A stretch of DNA of 64,000 nucleotides from Mycobacteroides immunogenum (GTDB lineage Bacteria > Actinomycetota > Actinomycetes > Mycobacteriales > Mycobacteriaceae), in assembly GCF_001605725.1 (NCBI RefSeq), contig NZ_CP011530.1:5146001-5210000 (forward strand), given 5' to 3'. Of this stretch, positions 8,351-17,743 are shown piece by piece. How positions within the stretch are numbered: the first letter of the stretch is position 1; each line of letters opens with the position of its first letter. The position numbers and the translations under genes are program-made. The notes under the pieces are model-generated. The model worked only from the letters and a program-made list of their open reading frames with translations, was not told the DNA's origin and made no database searches.

Positions 8351-9060
8351 CCCCTGGGCTGCTGAGCACCGATACGGTCGATCGGCGCGATGTTGTCCAC
8401 AAGCCAGCGACCGTCATGTTTGGCGAGCGTCAGCCGTAAGGCAAGCACAGATTCCTCGGGCTGCGTCTTGGCCGCCACGCTGGTGCGCCGAACCAACGTG
8501 GCCACCACCGCATCCTCAGGGCCGAGCGCCTCGATGCCGACCGAGATGGTCTCGCCCTGCTGCGAGATCCCCTTGGCCTTCAGTTCGGCAGTCGCCCGGC
8601 CGAAATCGCGTCCAAAGGACTGTGCCTGCTCCTTCGTCATGTCCTCGGTGGCCTTACGCACATAGGCATCCGGACTACCCGGGGCAAAACTCACCACTGC
8701 CTCGGCCACCGTCGCGGCTACCTCGGTGACAGCCGCCCGGTCCGCGTTCCCCTCGCGGTCGGGCACCGTCCAGTGCCGATAACCCACGACGGCTAGCGCC
8801 AGCACCGAGGCCGCCGCCAAGGCGACGATGCCGGTCCGTAGCGCCGGCCCGTCGTCGTCGGTACCGACGGTCACCGAATCTCGCCGGGCCAGATAGGCAT
8901 TGATCGCCATAGCCTGCGCGATCAGCAGGCAGGATGCCGTGCACACCACCACCCACCAGGTCGGCCAGCGCAGCACTACCCCAAGCCCGACGATCGCCAG
9001 CACCGTCACCAACGGGGCCAATACGTCAAAAATGATGACTCGCAGCATGTTTCGACTCAT
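8347..9060 (-). CDS. Mce-associated-like membrane protein (Rv0200 position)
   Basis: A 237-residue protein with three N-terminal membrane helices (within about residues 5-100) and a soluble domain that resembles Mce-associated (Mas) proteins: VVSFAPGSPDAYVRKATEDM and a C-terminal DGRWLVDNIAPI strand. It is the second gene of a two-gene unit; its ATG overlaps the upstream stop (ATGA). By gene order it corresponds to Rv0200. It may stabilise a transport or envelope complex, but nothing shows which. Confidence 0.72.
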   Translation of the reverse strand: MSRNMLRVIIFDVLAPLVTVLAIVGLGVVLRWPTWWVVVCTASCLLIAQAMAINAYLARRDSVTVGTDDDGPALRTGIVALAAASVLALAVVGYRHWTVPDREGNADRAAVTEVAATVAEAVVSFAPGSPDAYVRKATEDMTKEQAQSFGRDFGRATAELKAKGISQQGETISVGIEALGPEDAVVATLVRRTSVAAKTQPEESVLALRLTLAKHDGRWLVDNIAPIDRIGAQQPRG

Positions 9061-9641
9061 CGCAGCAGCTCCAAGCCGGTGATCAGCAACTGGTCCCCCA
9101 CCTTGGATACGGCAAGGCGCAGGTGCCATTGATTGACTTTCGGGGAGGCATTGGCGTCGCGGGTCACCGAGGTGGCCACCACCATGACCCGGTCTGTCCG
9201 TTCCACGGATGGCAAGCCAGTGTCCTCATCCGGGATGGGCCGAGCCTGGGCTTCCCTTTCAGTTCTTTCGATGGTCACCGAATCGATCTCGCCTGCCGCA
9301 TCGGCGTCGACCGTCCGGGCGAGCTTCACCGCACCCGCGATCATCTCGCCCAGGTGATCACTGAACTGGCCGGCGGTACCGTCCTGCAGCGTCTGCACGC
9401 TGGCATCGAGGTTGCTCTTTTTCATGTTGATCAAAGTGTTTACCCAGGTCACTGCGGTATCGAGTACACGAGCGTCGTAGCGGTCACGCGCGACCTGGCT
9501 GCGATGCCCGACACCGATGAGTATCGAAAGCACCAGTGCGACAACCGTGATCGCGCCGAGGACCGCGGACAGCACTCCGTACCGGGAGAAGACGGGTCCG
9601 TCGCCGTTGCCAAGACCGGATACGGTCGCCTCTTTGCTCAC
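9057..9641 (-). CDS. Mce-associated-like membrane protein (Rv0199 position)
   Basis: A 194-residue protein with one N-terminal membrane helix (VLGAITVVALVLSILIGV) and an extracytoplasmic Mas-like domain (YDARVLDTAVTWVNTLINM, then QTLQDGTAGQFSDHLG). First gene of the pair, translationally coupled to the next. The start at GTG 9641 is uncertain; GTG codons occur in frame slightly upstream, toward the divergent zmp1. Confidence 0.72.
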   Translation of the reverse strand: MSKEATVSGLGNGDGPVFSRYGVLSAVLGAITVVALVLSILIGVGHRSQVARDRYDARVLDTAVTWVNTLINMKKSNLDASVQTLQDGTAGQFSDHLGEMIAGAVKLARTVDADAAGEIDSVTIERTEREAQARPIPDEDTGLPSVERTDRVMVVATSVTRDANASPKVNQWHLRLAVSKVGDQLLITGLELLR

Positions 9642-9676
9642 GGGCCTCACCCTACGACCCGTGCCACCATGGACGG

Positions 9677-11659
9677 GTGACGACAGAATCCGTGCTGCCA
9701 AAATCCGGTATCGACCTGAGCTATCGCGACGAATCCATCCGCCCGCAAGATGACCTGTTCGGCCACGTCAACGGTCGCTGGCTCGCCGAATACGCCATTC
9801 CGGCCGACCGTGCCGTCGATGGCGCGTTCCGGACTCTGTTCGACCGTGCCGAGGAGCAAGTACGCGAGATCATCACCCAGGCGGCCGACTCGGGGGCCGC
9901 CGACGGCACGGAGTCGCAGAAGATCGGTGATCTGTTCGCAAGCTTCATGGATACCGGGACCGTGTCCAGCCTCGGCCTGACTCCGCTGCGCCAGGAGCTG
10001 GATCTGATCGCCTCGGCGCCCGACGTCACCGCCTTGGCCGCTGCCATGGGTGCGTTACAGCGGGCCGGGGTCGGTAGTGGTGTGGGCTGCTACGTGGATA
10101 CCGACGCCAAGGACTCCTCTCGGTATCTGCTGCACGTCAGCCAGTCCGGGCTGGGCCTGCCCGACGAGTCGTACTACCGCGAGGACCAGCACGCGGCCAC
10201 CCGGGACGCGTACCGCGCACACATTGCCGCGATGTTCGGTTTGGTGCTCGGCGCGGGCGACCACGACGACACCGCCGCGCGGATCGCGGCTCTGGAAACC
10301 AAGATCGCCGCGGCGCATTGGGATGTGGTCAAGCGCCGGGACGCCGAGCTGAGCTACAACCTGCTGAAGTTCACCGACCTGGAGCAGACTGCACCTGGAT
10401 TCGATTGGGCCGGATGGATTTCCGGGCTGGGTGCGACCACCGGCCAGGTCACCGAACTGGTGGTACGACAGCCCGACTATCTGACCACCTTCGCCCAACT
10501 CTGGGCGGCGGAGCCACTAAGCGACTGGAAGCTGTGGGCGAACTGGCGGCTGATCTGCGCCCGCGCACCGTATCTCACCGAGCCGCTGGTGGATGAGAAC
10601 TTCAATTTCTACGGGCGCACGCTATCGGGCACCGAGCAGATTCGCGATCGCTGGAAGCGCGGTGTCGCGGTGGTCGAGTCGCTGCTCGGCGAGGCCGTGG
10701 GGCAGCTCTACGTCGCCCGGCACTTTCCTCCGAATGCCAAGGCACGCATGGAAATTCTCGTCGACAACCTGCGTGAGGCCTACCGGGCCAGCATCGCCGA
10801 CCTGGAATGGATGACACCGGAGACCCGTGAGCGGGCCCTGCAGAAGCTCGACAAGTTCACCCCCAAGATCGGCTACCCGGCCACCTGGCGCGACTACTCG
10901 ACGATCACCATCCGTCGCGACGATCTGCTGGGCAACGTCCGGCGCGCCACGGCCGCCGAGTGTGATCGGGGCCTGGCCAAGCTGGCAGGACCCGTCGATC
11001 GCGACGAATGGTTCATGACTCCACAGACGGTGAACGCGTACTACAACCCGGGGATGAATGAAATTGTCTTCCCCGCAGCTATTTTGCAGCCTCCGTTCTT
11101 CGACGCCGATGCCGACGACGCCGCCAATTACGGCGGCATCGGGGCCGTCATCGGCCACGAGATCGGGCATGGGTTTGACGATCAGGGCTCCAAGTACGAC
11201 GGTGACGGCAACCTGGTCAACTGGTGGACCGACACCGACCGCGACGAATTCGGGGTACGCACCAAGGCATTAATCAAGCAGTACGACGAGTTCGTCCCGC
11301 GCGAGCTGGTCGATCAACATGTGAACGGCGCCTTCACCGTGGGAGAGAACATCGGGGATCTGGGCGGTCTCTCGATCGCACTGCTGGCCTACGAGATCTC
11401 GTTGGGCGGGGACGCGGGGCCGGTTATTGACGGATTGACGGGTGTGCAACGTGTCTTCTACGGCTGGGCGCAGGTATGGCGCACCAAAGCCCGTGAGGCC
11501 GAGGCGATCCGGCGCCTCTCCGTCGACCCGCATTCGCCGCCGGAGTTCCGGTGCAACGGCGTGGTGCGCAATATCGACGCGTTTTACGAGGCCTTCGCGC
11601 TCGCCACGGAGGACGAGCTGTTCCTGGAAGCCGATCAGCGCGTGCGCATCTGGAGCTGA
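9677..11659 (+). CDS. zmp1: Zinc metallopeptidase M13 (neprilysin-like), Zmp1
   Basis: A 660-residue M13 peptidase without a signal peptide, as in mycobacterial Zmp1. The zinc site is complete: VNAYYNPGMNEIVFPAAIL substrate strand, HEIGH near residue 493, and the GENIGDLGG third-ligand motif near residue 555. It ends with the expected tryptophan-containing RVRIWS. In M. tuberculosis Zmp1 (Rv0198c) affects phagosome maturation and inflammasome activation. GTG 9677 is the only start that keeps the full N-terminal PQDDLFGHVNGRWL domain; no clear ribosome-binding site. A strong bidirectional terminator follows. Confidence 0.93.
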   Translation: MTTESVLPKSGIDLSYRDESIRPQDDLFGHVNGRWLAEYAIPADRAVDGAFRTLFDRAEEQVREIITQAADSGAADGTESQKIGDLFASFMDTGTVSSLGLTPLRQELDLIASAPDVTALAAAMGALQRAGVGSGVGCYVDTDAKDSSRYLLHVSQSGLGLPDESYYREDQHAATRDAYRAHIAAMFGLVLGAGDHDDTAARIAALETKIAAAHWDVVKRRDAELSYNLLKFTDLEQTAPGFDWAGWISGLGATTGQVTELVVRQPDYLTTFAQLWAAEPLSDWKLWANWRLICARAPYLTEPLVDENFNFYGRTLSGTEQIRDRWKRGVAVVESLLGEAVGQLYVARHFPPNAKARMEILVDNLREAYRASIADLEWMTPETRERALQKLDKFTPKIGYPATWRDYSTITIRRDDLLGNVRRATAAECDRGLAKLAGPVDRDEWFMTPQTVNAYYNPGMNEIVFPAAILQPPFFDADADDAANYGGIGAVIGHEIGHGFDDQGSKYDGDGNLVNWWTDTDRDEFGVRTKALIKQYDEFVPRELVDQHVNGAFTVGENIGDLGGLSIALLAYEISLGGDAGPVIDGLTGVQRVFYGWAQVWRTKAREAEAIRRLSVDPHSPPEFRCNGVVRNIDAFYEAFALATEDELFLEADQRVRIWS

Positions 11660-11670
11660 CGGCAACACCG

Positions 11671-11714
11671 CAACGAGAAAGCCCCCGGCCAGTGAGCCGG
11701 GGGCTTTCTCGTTG
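11671..11714. terminator. Perfect 19-bp hairpin between convergent genes
   Basis: Arms at 11671-11689 and 11696-11714 are exact reverse complements, with a 6-base loop (CAGTGA). Ends of the stem (CAACGAGAAAG and CTTTCTCGTTG) give A- and T-rich sides on both strands. It lies between zmp1 (stop 11659) and the L,D-transpeptidase (stop 11725). Confidence 0.9.
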
Positions 11715-11724
11715 TGCTGGAACG

Positions 11725-12717
11725 CTAGAAACGCTGCCAGTCGTCGTAGCCGTCGTAGTCCTTGTAGGGACCACCCGGCGAGTTCTTGACGATCACCGGG
11801 TCACCTGGATGCGACTGGTTGAAGTACCAGGTCGCATTCTCGGTGCTCAAGTTGATGCAGCCATGGCTGGTGTCGCTCTTGCCCTGCTGACCGACTGACC
11901 ACGGTGCAGCGTGGACGAAGATGCCCGAGTTCGACAGGCGGGTCGCCCAGTACACGTCCAGCTTGTAGCCCTCAGCGGAATTCACCGGCACCCCATACGT
12001 TGACGAGTCCATCACCATCTTCTGGAACTTCTCGCTGACGTAGTACGTGCCGTTCTTGGTCTCGTGCTTCTTGTCGTGCTTACCCATCGACATCGGCATG
12101 CTGCGCTCGACGACGCCGTTGCGGGTCACGGTCATCGTGTAGGTCGCGTCATCCACAGTCGACACGAATGCGTCGCCGACCTTGAAGCTCCACTTGGTGC
12201 CACCGGCGTTGACGTTCACATCGGTGTTCGCGGGCCAGAACTGTGTCGGCTTCCAACGCAGCTGCTGGTCCGTGTACCAGTAGAAGTAACCCGGCGCGGG
12301 CTTCGACGAGGTGATCTTCACGGCGGCCTCGGCGGCCTTCTTATCCGTCACCGGAGCCGCGAACACGATGGTCACCGGCTGGGCCACACCGACAACGTCG
12401 CCGTTGTTCGGTGAGTTCTTGAGCAGGCCCACCGGCAACGGGGGCACATCTCCCGTGGGAGGCGCCCCGGGCGGCGGGGTGGTCGGCACCGGTGCCGGCG
12501 GAATCTCGGCAGGCGGCGGCGCATCGGCAGCTGGCGGGGGTGGCGGCGGCAACTCCCACGGCAACGGCGGGGGCGGCGGAGGCCCCGGCTCTTCGATACC
12601 CGGATCGGGGGGATCGCCCGGATCGGCGAGTGCAGGAACTACCCCGGCACCCAGCAGTCCTGCGACACAGATACCGCTGACGAGGGCGCGCCGGAACCAA
12701 CGAGTTAAGACAAGCAT
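11725..12717 (-). CDS. L,D-transpeptidase (Rv0192/LdtMt4-like)
   Basis: A 330-residue exported peptidoglycan cross-linking enzyme. Domains in order: signal peptide or anchor (residues 1-32), a very Pro-rich linker (about 35-100) that could span the periplasm, an Ig-like domain, and a YkuD catalytic domain with the SHGCINLS motif, catalytic Cys near 287 and upstream His in GIFVHAAPW. L,D-transpeptidases make 3-3 cross-links and are carbapenem targets in mycobacteria. ATG 12717 is preferred, with AGGAG 5-6 bases upstream; GTG 12735 is the longer alternative. A RicR-like palindrome lies ~140 bases upstream. Confidence 0.88.
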   Translation of the reverse strand: MLVLTRWFRRALVSGICVAGLLGAGVVPALADPGDPPDPGIEEPGPPPPPPLPWELPPPPPPAADAPPPAEIPPAPVPTTPPPGAPPTGDVPPLPVGLLKNSPNNGDVVGVAQPVTIVFAAPVTDKKAAEAAVKITSSKPAPGYFYWYTDQQLRWKPTQFWPANTDVNVNAGGTKWSFKVGDAFVSTVDDATYTMTVTRNGVVERSMPMSMGKHDKKHETKNGTYYVSEKFQKMVMDSSTYGVPVNSAEGYKLDVYWATRLSNSGIFVHAAPWSVGQQGKSDTSHGCINLSTENATWYFNQSHPGDPVIVKNSPGGPYKDYDGYDDWQRF

Positions 12718-12852
12718 GCTCACTCCTGTAGACACGACACATCCAGTGTGTCATAGGGAAGGTCGCCACCAGGCAACACGATGTTTCACCCGCTCAAGAA
12801 AATAGCCCCTGAGCAGGCATAATCGCCGTTGATTAGAAATGGTCACATTCAT

Positions 12853-12867
12853 AACCCCATAGGGGTA
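12853..12867. promoter_or_regulatory. RicR-like palindrome upstream of the L,D-transpeptidase
   Basis: AACCC-CATAG-GGGTA: nine of ten positions of the RicR motif TACCC-N5-GGGTA. Two exact copies lie upstream of the DUF305-ricR unit 6.4 kb away. The only gene start facing it is the transpeptidase at 12717. The remaining 12718-12942 sequence has no supported gene; a 7-bp inverted repeat (12890-12896 / 12912-12918) could end the fadE transcript. Confidence 0.45.
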
Positions 12868-12942
12868 TGTGATGCGAATCCTGACATTGGGGTGCCAAAG
12901 GAGAGCCAGGGGGCACCCGTCCAGCTAAGTACCCCCGACAGA

Positions 12943-14103
12943 TTACCGGCTCAGCGCGCGGGCGATGAGCATCAGCTGGACCTCGCTCGTACCTTCGCCG
13001 ATTTCCAAGATCTTGCTGTCTCGGTACTGGCGCGCGACCGGAGACTCATTCATGAACCCCGCTCCCCCGAAGATCTGGGTGGCGTCGCGGGCATTGTCCA
13101 TGGCCGCCTCGCTGGCTATCAGCTTGGCAATCGAGGCCTCGGTCTTGAACGGTTTTCCGGCGAGCAGCAGTGCCGCGGCGTGGTAGTAGGCCAGCCGCGC
13201 GGTGTGCGCACGCGCCTGCATCCTGGCGATCTTGAACGAGACGGATTGATACTCGATGATCGCGCTGCCAAAGGCCGGGCGGCTGCGCGCGTAGCGCAGA
13301 CTCTCATCGACGCATCCTTGGGCAGCTCCCGTGGCCAAGGCCGCGATCGCGATCCGGCCCTCATCGAGGATGCGCAGGAATCCCGCGTATCCGCGGCCAC
13401 GTTCACCCAGCAGATTCTCGTAGGGCACCCGGACGTCATCGAAGCTCAGCGGATGGGTGTCCGAGGCATGCCAACCCACCTTGTCGTAGCCCGGCTCGAC
13501 GGTGAACCCCGGTGTGCCGGCAGGCACATGAATGACCGAGATTTCCGGCGATCCGTCCGCGGAACGTCCAGTCACCGCGGCGACTCCCACGACTGCGGTG
13601 ATGTCGGTACCGGAGTTGGTGATGAACGCCTTGGAGCCGTTGATGACCCAGCTGCCGTTGTCCTCGACAGCCCGGGTGCGGATCGATCCGGGGATATCGG
13701 TACCACCACCCGGCTCGGTCAAACCGAAAGCGGCCAAGGACTTTCCGGAGGAAAGTTCGGGAAGCCAACGCTGCTTTTGTTCTTCGTTTCCGAATCGGTA
13801 AATCGGCATGGCGCCCAGCGACACGGCCGCCTCAAGGGTGATGGCCACGCTCTGGTCCACCCGCGCCAGTTCCTCCAGCGTCAGGCAGAGGGCAAAGTAG
13901 TCACCGCCCATACCGCCGTACTCTTCGGGGAACGGCAGACCGAACAGCCCCATGTCACCCATCTGCGCCACCACCGCGTACGGGAACGTCTTGGTGGCGT
14001 CGTGATGCGCGGCAGCCGGCGCTACGACTGAATTCGCGAATTCCTCAACGGTTTTACGCAGCGAGTCGTACTCATCGGGCAGTTCTGCGGTACTGAAAGT
14101 CAT
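12943..14103 (-). CDS. Acyl-CoA dehydrogenase (FadE19/FadE12-like)
   Basis: A 386-residue acyl-CoA dehydrogenase that oxidises an acyl-CoA to the 2-enoyl-CoA with FAD. Family signals: FGLTEPGGGTDIPG for flavin binding, the QIFGGAGFMNESPVARQYRDSKILEIGEGTSE region read in parts near the C-terminus, and the catalytic Glu in that last segment. It is the third gene of accD1-accA1-fadE, ATGA-coupled to accA1. The order matches accD1-accA1-fadE19 for leucine breakdown, so an isovaleryl-type substrate is likely, but the accD2-accA2-fadE12 cluster has the same order. Confidence 0.88.
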   Translation of the reverse strand: MTFSTAELPDEYDSLRKTVEEFANSVVAPAAAHHDATKTFPYAVVAQMGDMGLFGLPFPEEYGGMGGDYFALCLTLEELARVDQSVAITLEAAVSLGAMPIYRFGNEEQKQRWLPELSSGKSLAAFGLTEPGGGTDIPGSIRTRAVEDNGSWVINGSKAFITNSGTDITAVVGVAAVTGRSADGSPEISVIHVPAGTPGFTVEPGYDKVGWHASDTHPLSFDDVRVPYENLLGERGRGYAGFLRILDEGRIAIAALATGAAQGCVDESLRYARSRPAFGSAIIEYQSVSFKIARMQARAHTARLAYYHAAALLLAGKPFKTEASIAKLIASEAAMDNARDATQIFGGAGFMNESPVARQYRDSKILEIGEGTSEVQLMLIARALSR

Positions 14104-16061
14104 GATCGCCCCTCCTCGGGGTTGGCAGTCGGATGGATGGTGGCCAGCAGTTGGTCGACAGCCACCTGGTCGCCGACGGCCACGGAGACGTTCACAGTTC
14201 CGGCGATCGGTGCGCGCAGAGTGTGTTCCATCTTCATGGCCTCGACCACCACCACCGGGGCGTCGCGTTCAACTACGGTCCCGGTACTCACCGAAACCAC
14301 ACGCACAACTCCGGGCATGGAGCTACGGATCTCGCCGTCCTCGTCGTCACCGTCCAGGTGCCGCAGTCGTGGCTCGGGTGCGACATCCGCGTGCCAGGTG
14401 CCATCCTCGGTGGCGATCCACGCCGAACCGGTCGCCCGGACAGCATCGGCGCGATGCAGCTGACCGGCTAGCTCAACGCTCACTTGCCCTGTCGCGCAGC
14501 GCACTCGGCCCGGCGCCTGTTCGCCGTCTCCGATACCGACAGCGGTGACCGGGTCGCCCCAGAGCCGGACCAGTTCGGTGGATTCCCCGATGCGTAGCCG
14601 ATGGGATCGCGGCGCGTGGGCGCCCACCCGCCATCCGGACTTCCCGTCCCACAACGTGTCAGCCCCGGCCTCGCCGTCCAGCACAGCGGACGCGGCGACC
14701 CACACCCACGGCGGCGCGACGGGCGGGTGGTACTCGGCCGCGATCTTGTCGAGCAACGCCGTATCGATATCACCAGATATCACCACAGGATTGGTCACCA
14801 GAGCGCGCAGGAAATCGATATTGGTGCCCACCCCGAGTACGCGCGTCTCCGCGAGCGCACGATCGGCCTCGGCGAGCGCGGTCATGCGGTCGGCGGCATG
14901 CACTACGACCTTGGCCAGCATCGGGTCGAACCGCGAACCCACCACTGATCCCGTCGACAATGCCGTATCGGTGCGTGCGCTGCCCGAAAACCGGGCCAGC
15001 GCCACAGTTCCACCGGTGGGAAGGAATCCGCGGGCCGGGTCCTCGGCGTAGACGCGGACCTCGATCGCGTGGCCGGTCAGCGTAATCTGCTCCTGCGTAA
15101 GCGGGAGCCGTCCTCCCGATGCGACGAGGATCTGCCACTGCACCAGGTCAATGCCGGTCACCATCTCGGTGACCGGATGTTCCACCTGGAGCCGGGTGTT
15201 CATCTCCATGAAGTAGTAGGACTCGGGAGCATCACTGTCGAGGATGAACTCGACAGTTCCGGCGCCGAAATATCCGACACTGCGCGCGATCTGACATGCC
15301 GTCTCGCCCATCGCAGCACGCAGTTGCGGGGTCAGCAGCGGCGAGGGCGCCTCTTCGATGACCTTCTGGTGCCGGCGTTGCAGGCTGCATTCACGCTCGC
15401 CGAGGTGCACCACATTGCCGTGGGTGTCACCGAAGACCTGGACCTCGATATGCCTGGGGCGCGCGAGATAACGCTCTACCAAGAGGGTGTCATCGCCGAA
15501 GATCGCGGTGGCCTCCCGGCGGGATGCGACCAGCGCTTCGGGGACGGCACCCAGATCGTGCACCACACGCATGCCCTTGCCGCCGCCGCCAGCGGACGGC
15601 TTGATGATCAGTGGCGTCCCGATCTCCTGGGCGGCGACGATAAGCTCCGCGTCCAAGAGCGCGCCCACGCTGCCCGGGACGACCGGCTCACCGGCCGCCG
15701 CGACGGTGTCCTTGGCCCTGATCTTGTCGCCCATCGCATCCATGGCCTCGGCAGGTGGACCGACGAAGGTGATCCCGGCGGCCTGACATGCCCGGACGAA
15801 ATCAGCATTCTCCGAGACGAATCCGTATCCGGGGTGAATCGCTTGCGCCCCGGTCTGCTTGGCCGCGCTGATGATCGCGTCGATATCCAAATAGCCCGAG
15901 GAGTCGGCGCCGAGACGTACGGCGGTATCGCAGGCATCGAGATGATCGGTATCTCCGTCGATATACACAGCGATGGATTGAATTCCCATGGCCCGCAGTG
16001 TTGATGCTATGCGGACCGCGATCTCGCCGCGGTTGGCGATGAGGACACTCTGCAATGTCAC
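14100..16061 (-). CDS. accA1: Biotin-dependent acyl-CoA carboxylase alpha subunit
   Basis: A 653-residue fusion of biotin carboxylase and biotin carboxyl carrier. The N-terminal LIANRGEIAVRI and the ATP-grasp glycine loop (SAGGGGKGM near residue 160) mark the carboxylase; EAMKMEH near residue 610 carries the biotinyl lysine. Length matches M. tuberculosis AccA1 (654 aa as I recall), part of a methylcrotonyl-CoA carboxylase. GTG 16061 is 4 bases after the accD1 stop with AGGA about 9 bases upstream; longer frames run into accD1. Specificity for methylcrotonyl-CoA is inferred. Confidence 0.85.
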   Translation of the reverse strand: MTLQSVLIANRGEIAVRIASTLRAMGIQSIAVYIDGDTDHLDACDTAVRLGADSSGYLDIDAIISAAKQTGAQAIHPGYGFVSENADFVRACQAAGITFVGPPAEAMDAMGDKIRAKDTVAAAGEPVVPGSVGALLDAELIVAAQEIGTPLIIKPSAGGGGKGMRVVHDLGAVPEALVASRREATAIFGDDTLLVERYLARPRHIEVQVFGDTHGNVVHLGERECSLQRRHQKVIEEAPSPLLTPQLRAAMGETACQIARSVGYFGAGTVEFILDSDAPESYYFMEMNTRLQVEHPVTEMVTGIDLVQWQILVASGGRLPLTQEQITLTGHAIEVRVYAEDPARGFLPTGGTVALARFSGSARTDTALSTGSVVGSRFDPMLAKVVVHAADRMTALAEADRALAETRVLGVGTNIDFLRALVTNPVVISGDIDTALLDKIAAEYHPPVAPPWVWVAASAVLDGEAGADTLWDGKSGWRVGAHAPRSHRLRIGESTELVRLWGDPVTAVGIGDGEQAPGRVRCATGQVSVELAGQLHRADAVRATGSAWIATEDGTWHADVAPEPRLRHLDGDDEDGEIRSSMPGVVRVVSVSTGTVVERDAPVVVVEAMKMEHTLRAPIAGTVNVSVAVGDQVAVDQLLATIHPTANPEEGRS

Positions 16062-16065
16062 GTGG

Positions 16066-17643
16066 TCACATCCTGAAGACGCCGTAGGAAACCGGTTCAA
16101 GGGGTGCGTTGGCGCAAATACCCAGCGCCAAACCGAGCACGGTGCGGGTATCGGCAGGGTCGATCACCCCGTCGTCCCAGAGGCGCGCCGTTGAGTAGTA
16201 CGGATTGCCTTGTTGCTCATACTGTTCGCGTATCGGAGCCTTGAAGGTCTCCTGTTCGGCCTCGGTGAATTCCTTGCCCGAGGACGCACTCTGATCGGCA
16301 CGCACCGTGGCCAGCACCGAGGCCGCTTGTTCTCCACCCATCACCGAGATGCGGGCATTCGGCCACATCCACAGGAATCGCGGCGAGTACGCGCGGCCAC
16401 ACATGGAGTAGTTGCCTGCCCCGTAGGAGCCGCCGATCACCACGGTCAGCTTCGGCACCCGCGCACACGCCACCGCGGTGACCATCTTCGCCCCATGCTT
16501 GGCGATACCGGCGGCCTCGTAGTCGCGGCCCACCATGAAGCCAGAGATGTTCTGCAGAAAAAGCAGCGGAATGCGCCGCTGATCGCACAACTCGATGAAA
16601 TGCGCTGCCTTCATGGCGCTTTCGGCGAACAGCACGCCGTTGTTCGCGATGATCCCCACCGGATGCCCGTGCAGGCGTGCGGTGCCGGTGACGACCGATT
16701 TGCCATACTCCGCCTTGAACTCGGTGAAGGTACCGCCGTCCACGAGCCGCACGATCACTTCGTGTACGTCATACGGGATACGCGGATCGGTGGGCACCAC
16801 GTCGTACAGCGTGCCCGGATCGCGCTCCGGCGCAATTGTTTCCGCGACCGGCCACGGCGGCTCGGTTCTGGGCGCCAGGGTGGAGACGATCCGGCGCACG
16901 ATCCGTAGCGCGTCCTTGTCGTCCTCCGCCAGATGATCTGTCACGCCTGAGGTACGGGAATGCAGATCGCCGCCGCCGAGTTCCTCGGCCGTGACCACCT
17001 CGCCGGTGGCGGCCTTCACCAGCGGCGGGCCGCCCAAGAAGATCGTGCCCTGCTTACGCACGATGACGGCCTCATCGCTCATCGCGGGCACATACGCACC
17101 ACCTGCGGTGCAGCTGCCCAGCACCGCGGCAATCTGCGGAATTCCCTTGGCGCTCATGGTGGCCTGGTTATAGAAGATGCGGCCGAAGTGTTCGCGATCC
17201 GGGAACACCTCGTCCTGCTTGGGCAGGAAGGCGCCGCCGGAGTCCACCAGGTAGATGCAGGGCAGCCGGTTCTGCGACGCGACTTCCTGCGCCCGTAGGT
17301 GCTTCTTGACGGTCATCGGGTAGTAGGTGCCACCCTTGACCGTCGCGTCGTTGGCGGCAACCACGCATTCACGGCCCGAGACACGGCCGATACCGGCGAT
17401 CATGCTGGCTCCGGGCGCGTCGTCGTCGTACATGCCATTGGCCGCCAACGGCGACAGCTCCAGGAACGGGCTACCCGGGTCGAGCAGTGCGTCAACCCGG
17501 TCACGGGGCAGCAGCTTGCCGCGGCCCACATGACGTTGCCTGGACTGTTCGTTCCCGCCGAGCGCCGCACGTGCGAGCCGCTCCCGCAGCTCGGCGACCA
17601 GCCGGACGTGCTCCGCCCTGTTCTGCTCACCAACCAGAGTCAT
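16066..17643 (-). CDS. accD1: Acyl-CoA carboxylase beta subunit, MCC-beta type
   Basis: A 525-residue carboxyltransferase with the crotonase-type double domain. Sequence features typical of methylcrotonyl-CoA carboxylase beta are [36 protein letters not shown] and the second-half [20 protein letters not shown]. It transfers carboxyl from biotin of the adjacent alpha subunit to the acyl-CoA. First gene of its operon, with GGAG 8 bases before the ATG. Tandem palindromes at 17668-17710 lie between it and the divergent TetR gene. Confidence 0.88.
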   Translation of the reverse strand: MTLVGEQNRAEHVRLVAELRERLARAALGGNEQSRQRHVGRGKLLPRDRVDALLDPGSPFLELSPLAANGMYDDDAPGASMIAGIGRVSGRECVVAANDATVKGGTYYPMTVKKHLRAQEVASQNRLPCIYLVDSGGAFLPKQDEVFPDREHFGRIFYNQATMSAKGIPQIAAVLGSCTAGGAYVPAMSDEAVIVRKQGTIFLGGPPLVKAATGEVVTAEELGGGDLHSRTSGVTDHLAEDDKDALRIVRRIVSTLAPRTEPPWPVAETIAPERDPGTLYDVVPTDPRIPYDVHEVIVRLVDGGTFTEFKAEYGKSVVTGTARLHGHPVGIIANNGVLFAESAMKAAHFIELCDQRRIPLLFLQNISGFMVGRDYEAAGIAKHGAKMVTAVACARVPKLTVVIGGSYGAGNYSMCGRAYSPRFLWMWPNARISVMGGEQAASVLATVRADQSASSGKEFTEAEQETFKAPIREQYEQQGNPYYSTARLWDDGVIDPADTRTVLGLALGICANAPLEPVSYGVFRM

Positions 17644-17667
17644 ACCCAGCTCCGAAGTTTGAGATTC

Positions 17668-17710
17668 AGTTAATGACGATTAACTAGGATTAGGCTAATC
17701 TCGATTAACT
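17668..17710. promoter_or_regulatory. Tandem TetR operators between accD1 and the TetR gene
   Basis: Copy 1 (17668-17685) is a perfect palindrome, AGTTAAT-GACG-ATTAACT. Copy 2 (17693-17710), GGCTAAT-CTCG-ATTAACT, keeps the 7-4-7 layout with two mismatches; centres are 25 bases apart. An overlapping GATTAG-G-CTAATC palindrome lies at 17688-17700. The position covers both divergent promoters. Confidence 0.65.
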
Positions 17711-17743
17711 GTTTTGTCTAGAGCGGGCCACGACGGAGGTTCG

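Noticed and set aside
12868..12930. Possible MymT-like metallothionein next to the RicR-like box
   Set aside because: The only short frame there (from ATG 12872) has one Cys in ~18 residues and no ribosome-binding site, unlike a Cys-rich metallothionein.
12829..14031. A 400-codon + strand frame opposite fadE
   Set aside because: Antisense shadow of a clear acyl-CoA dehydrogenase; no start signal or domain.
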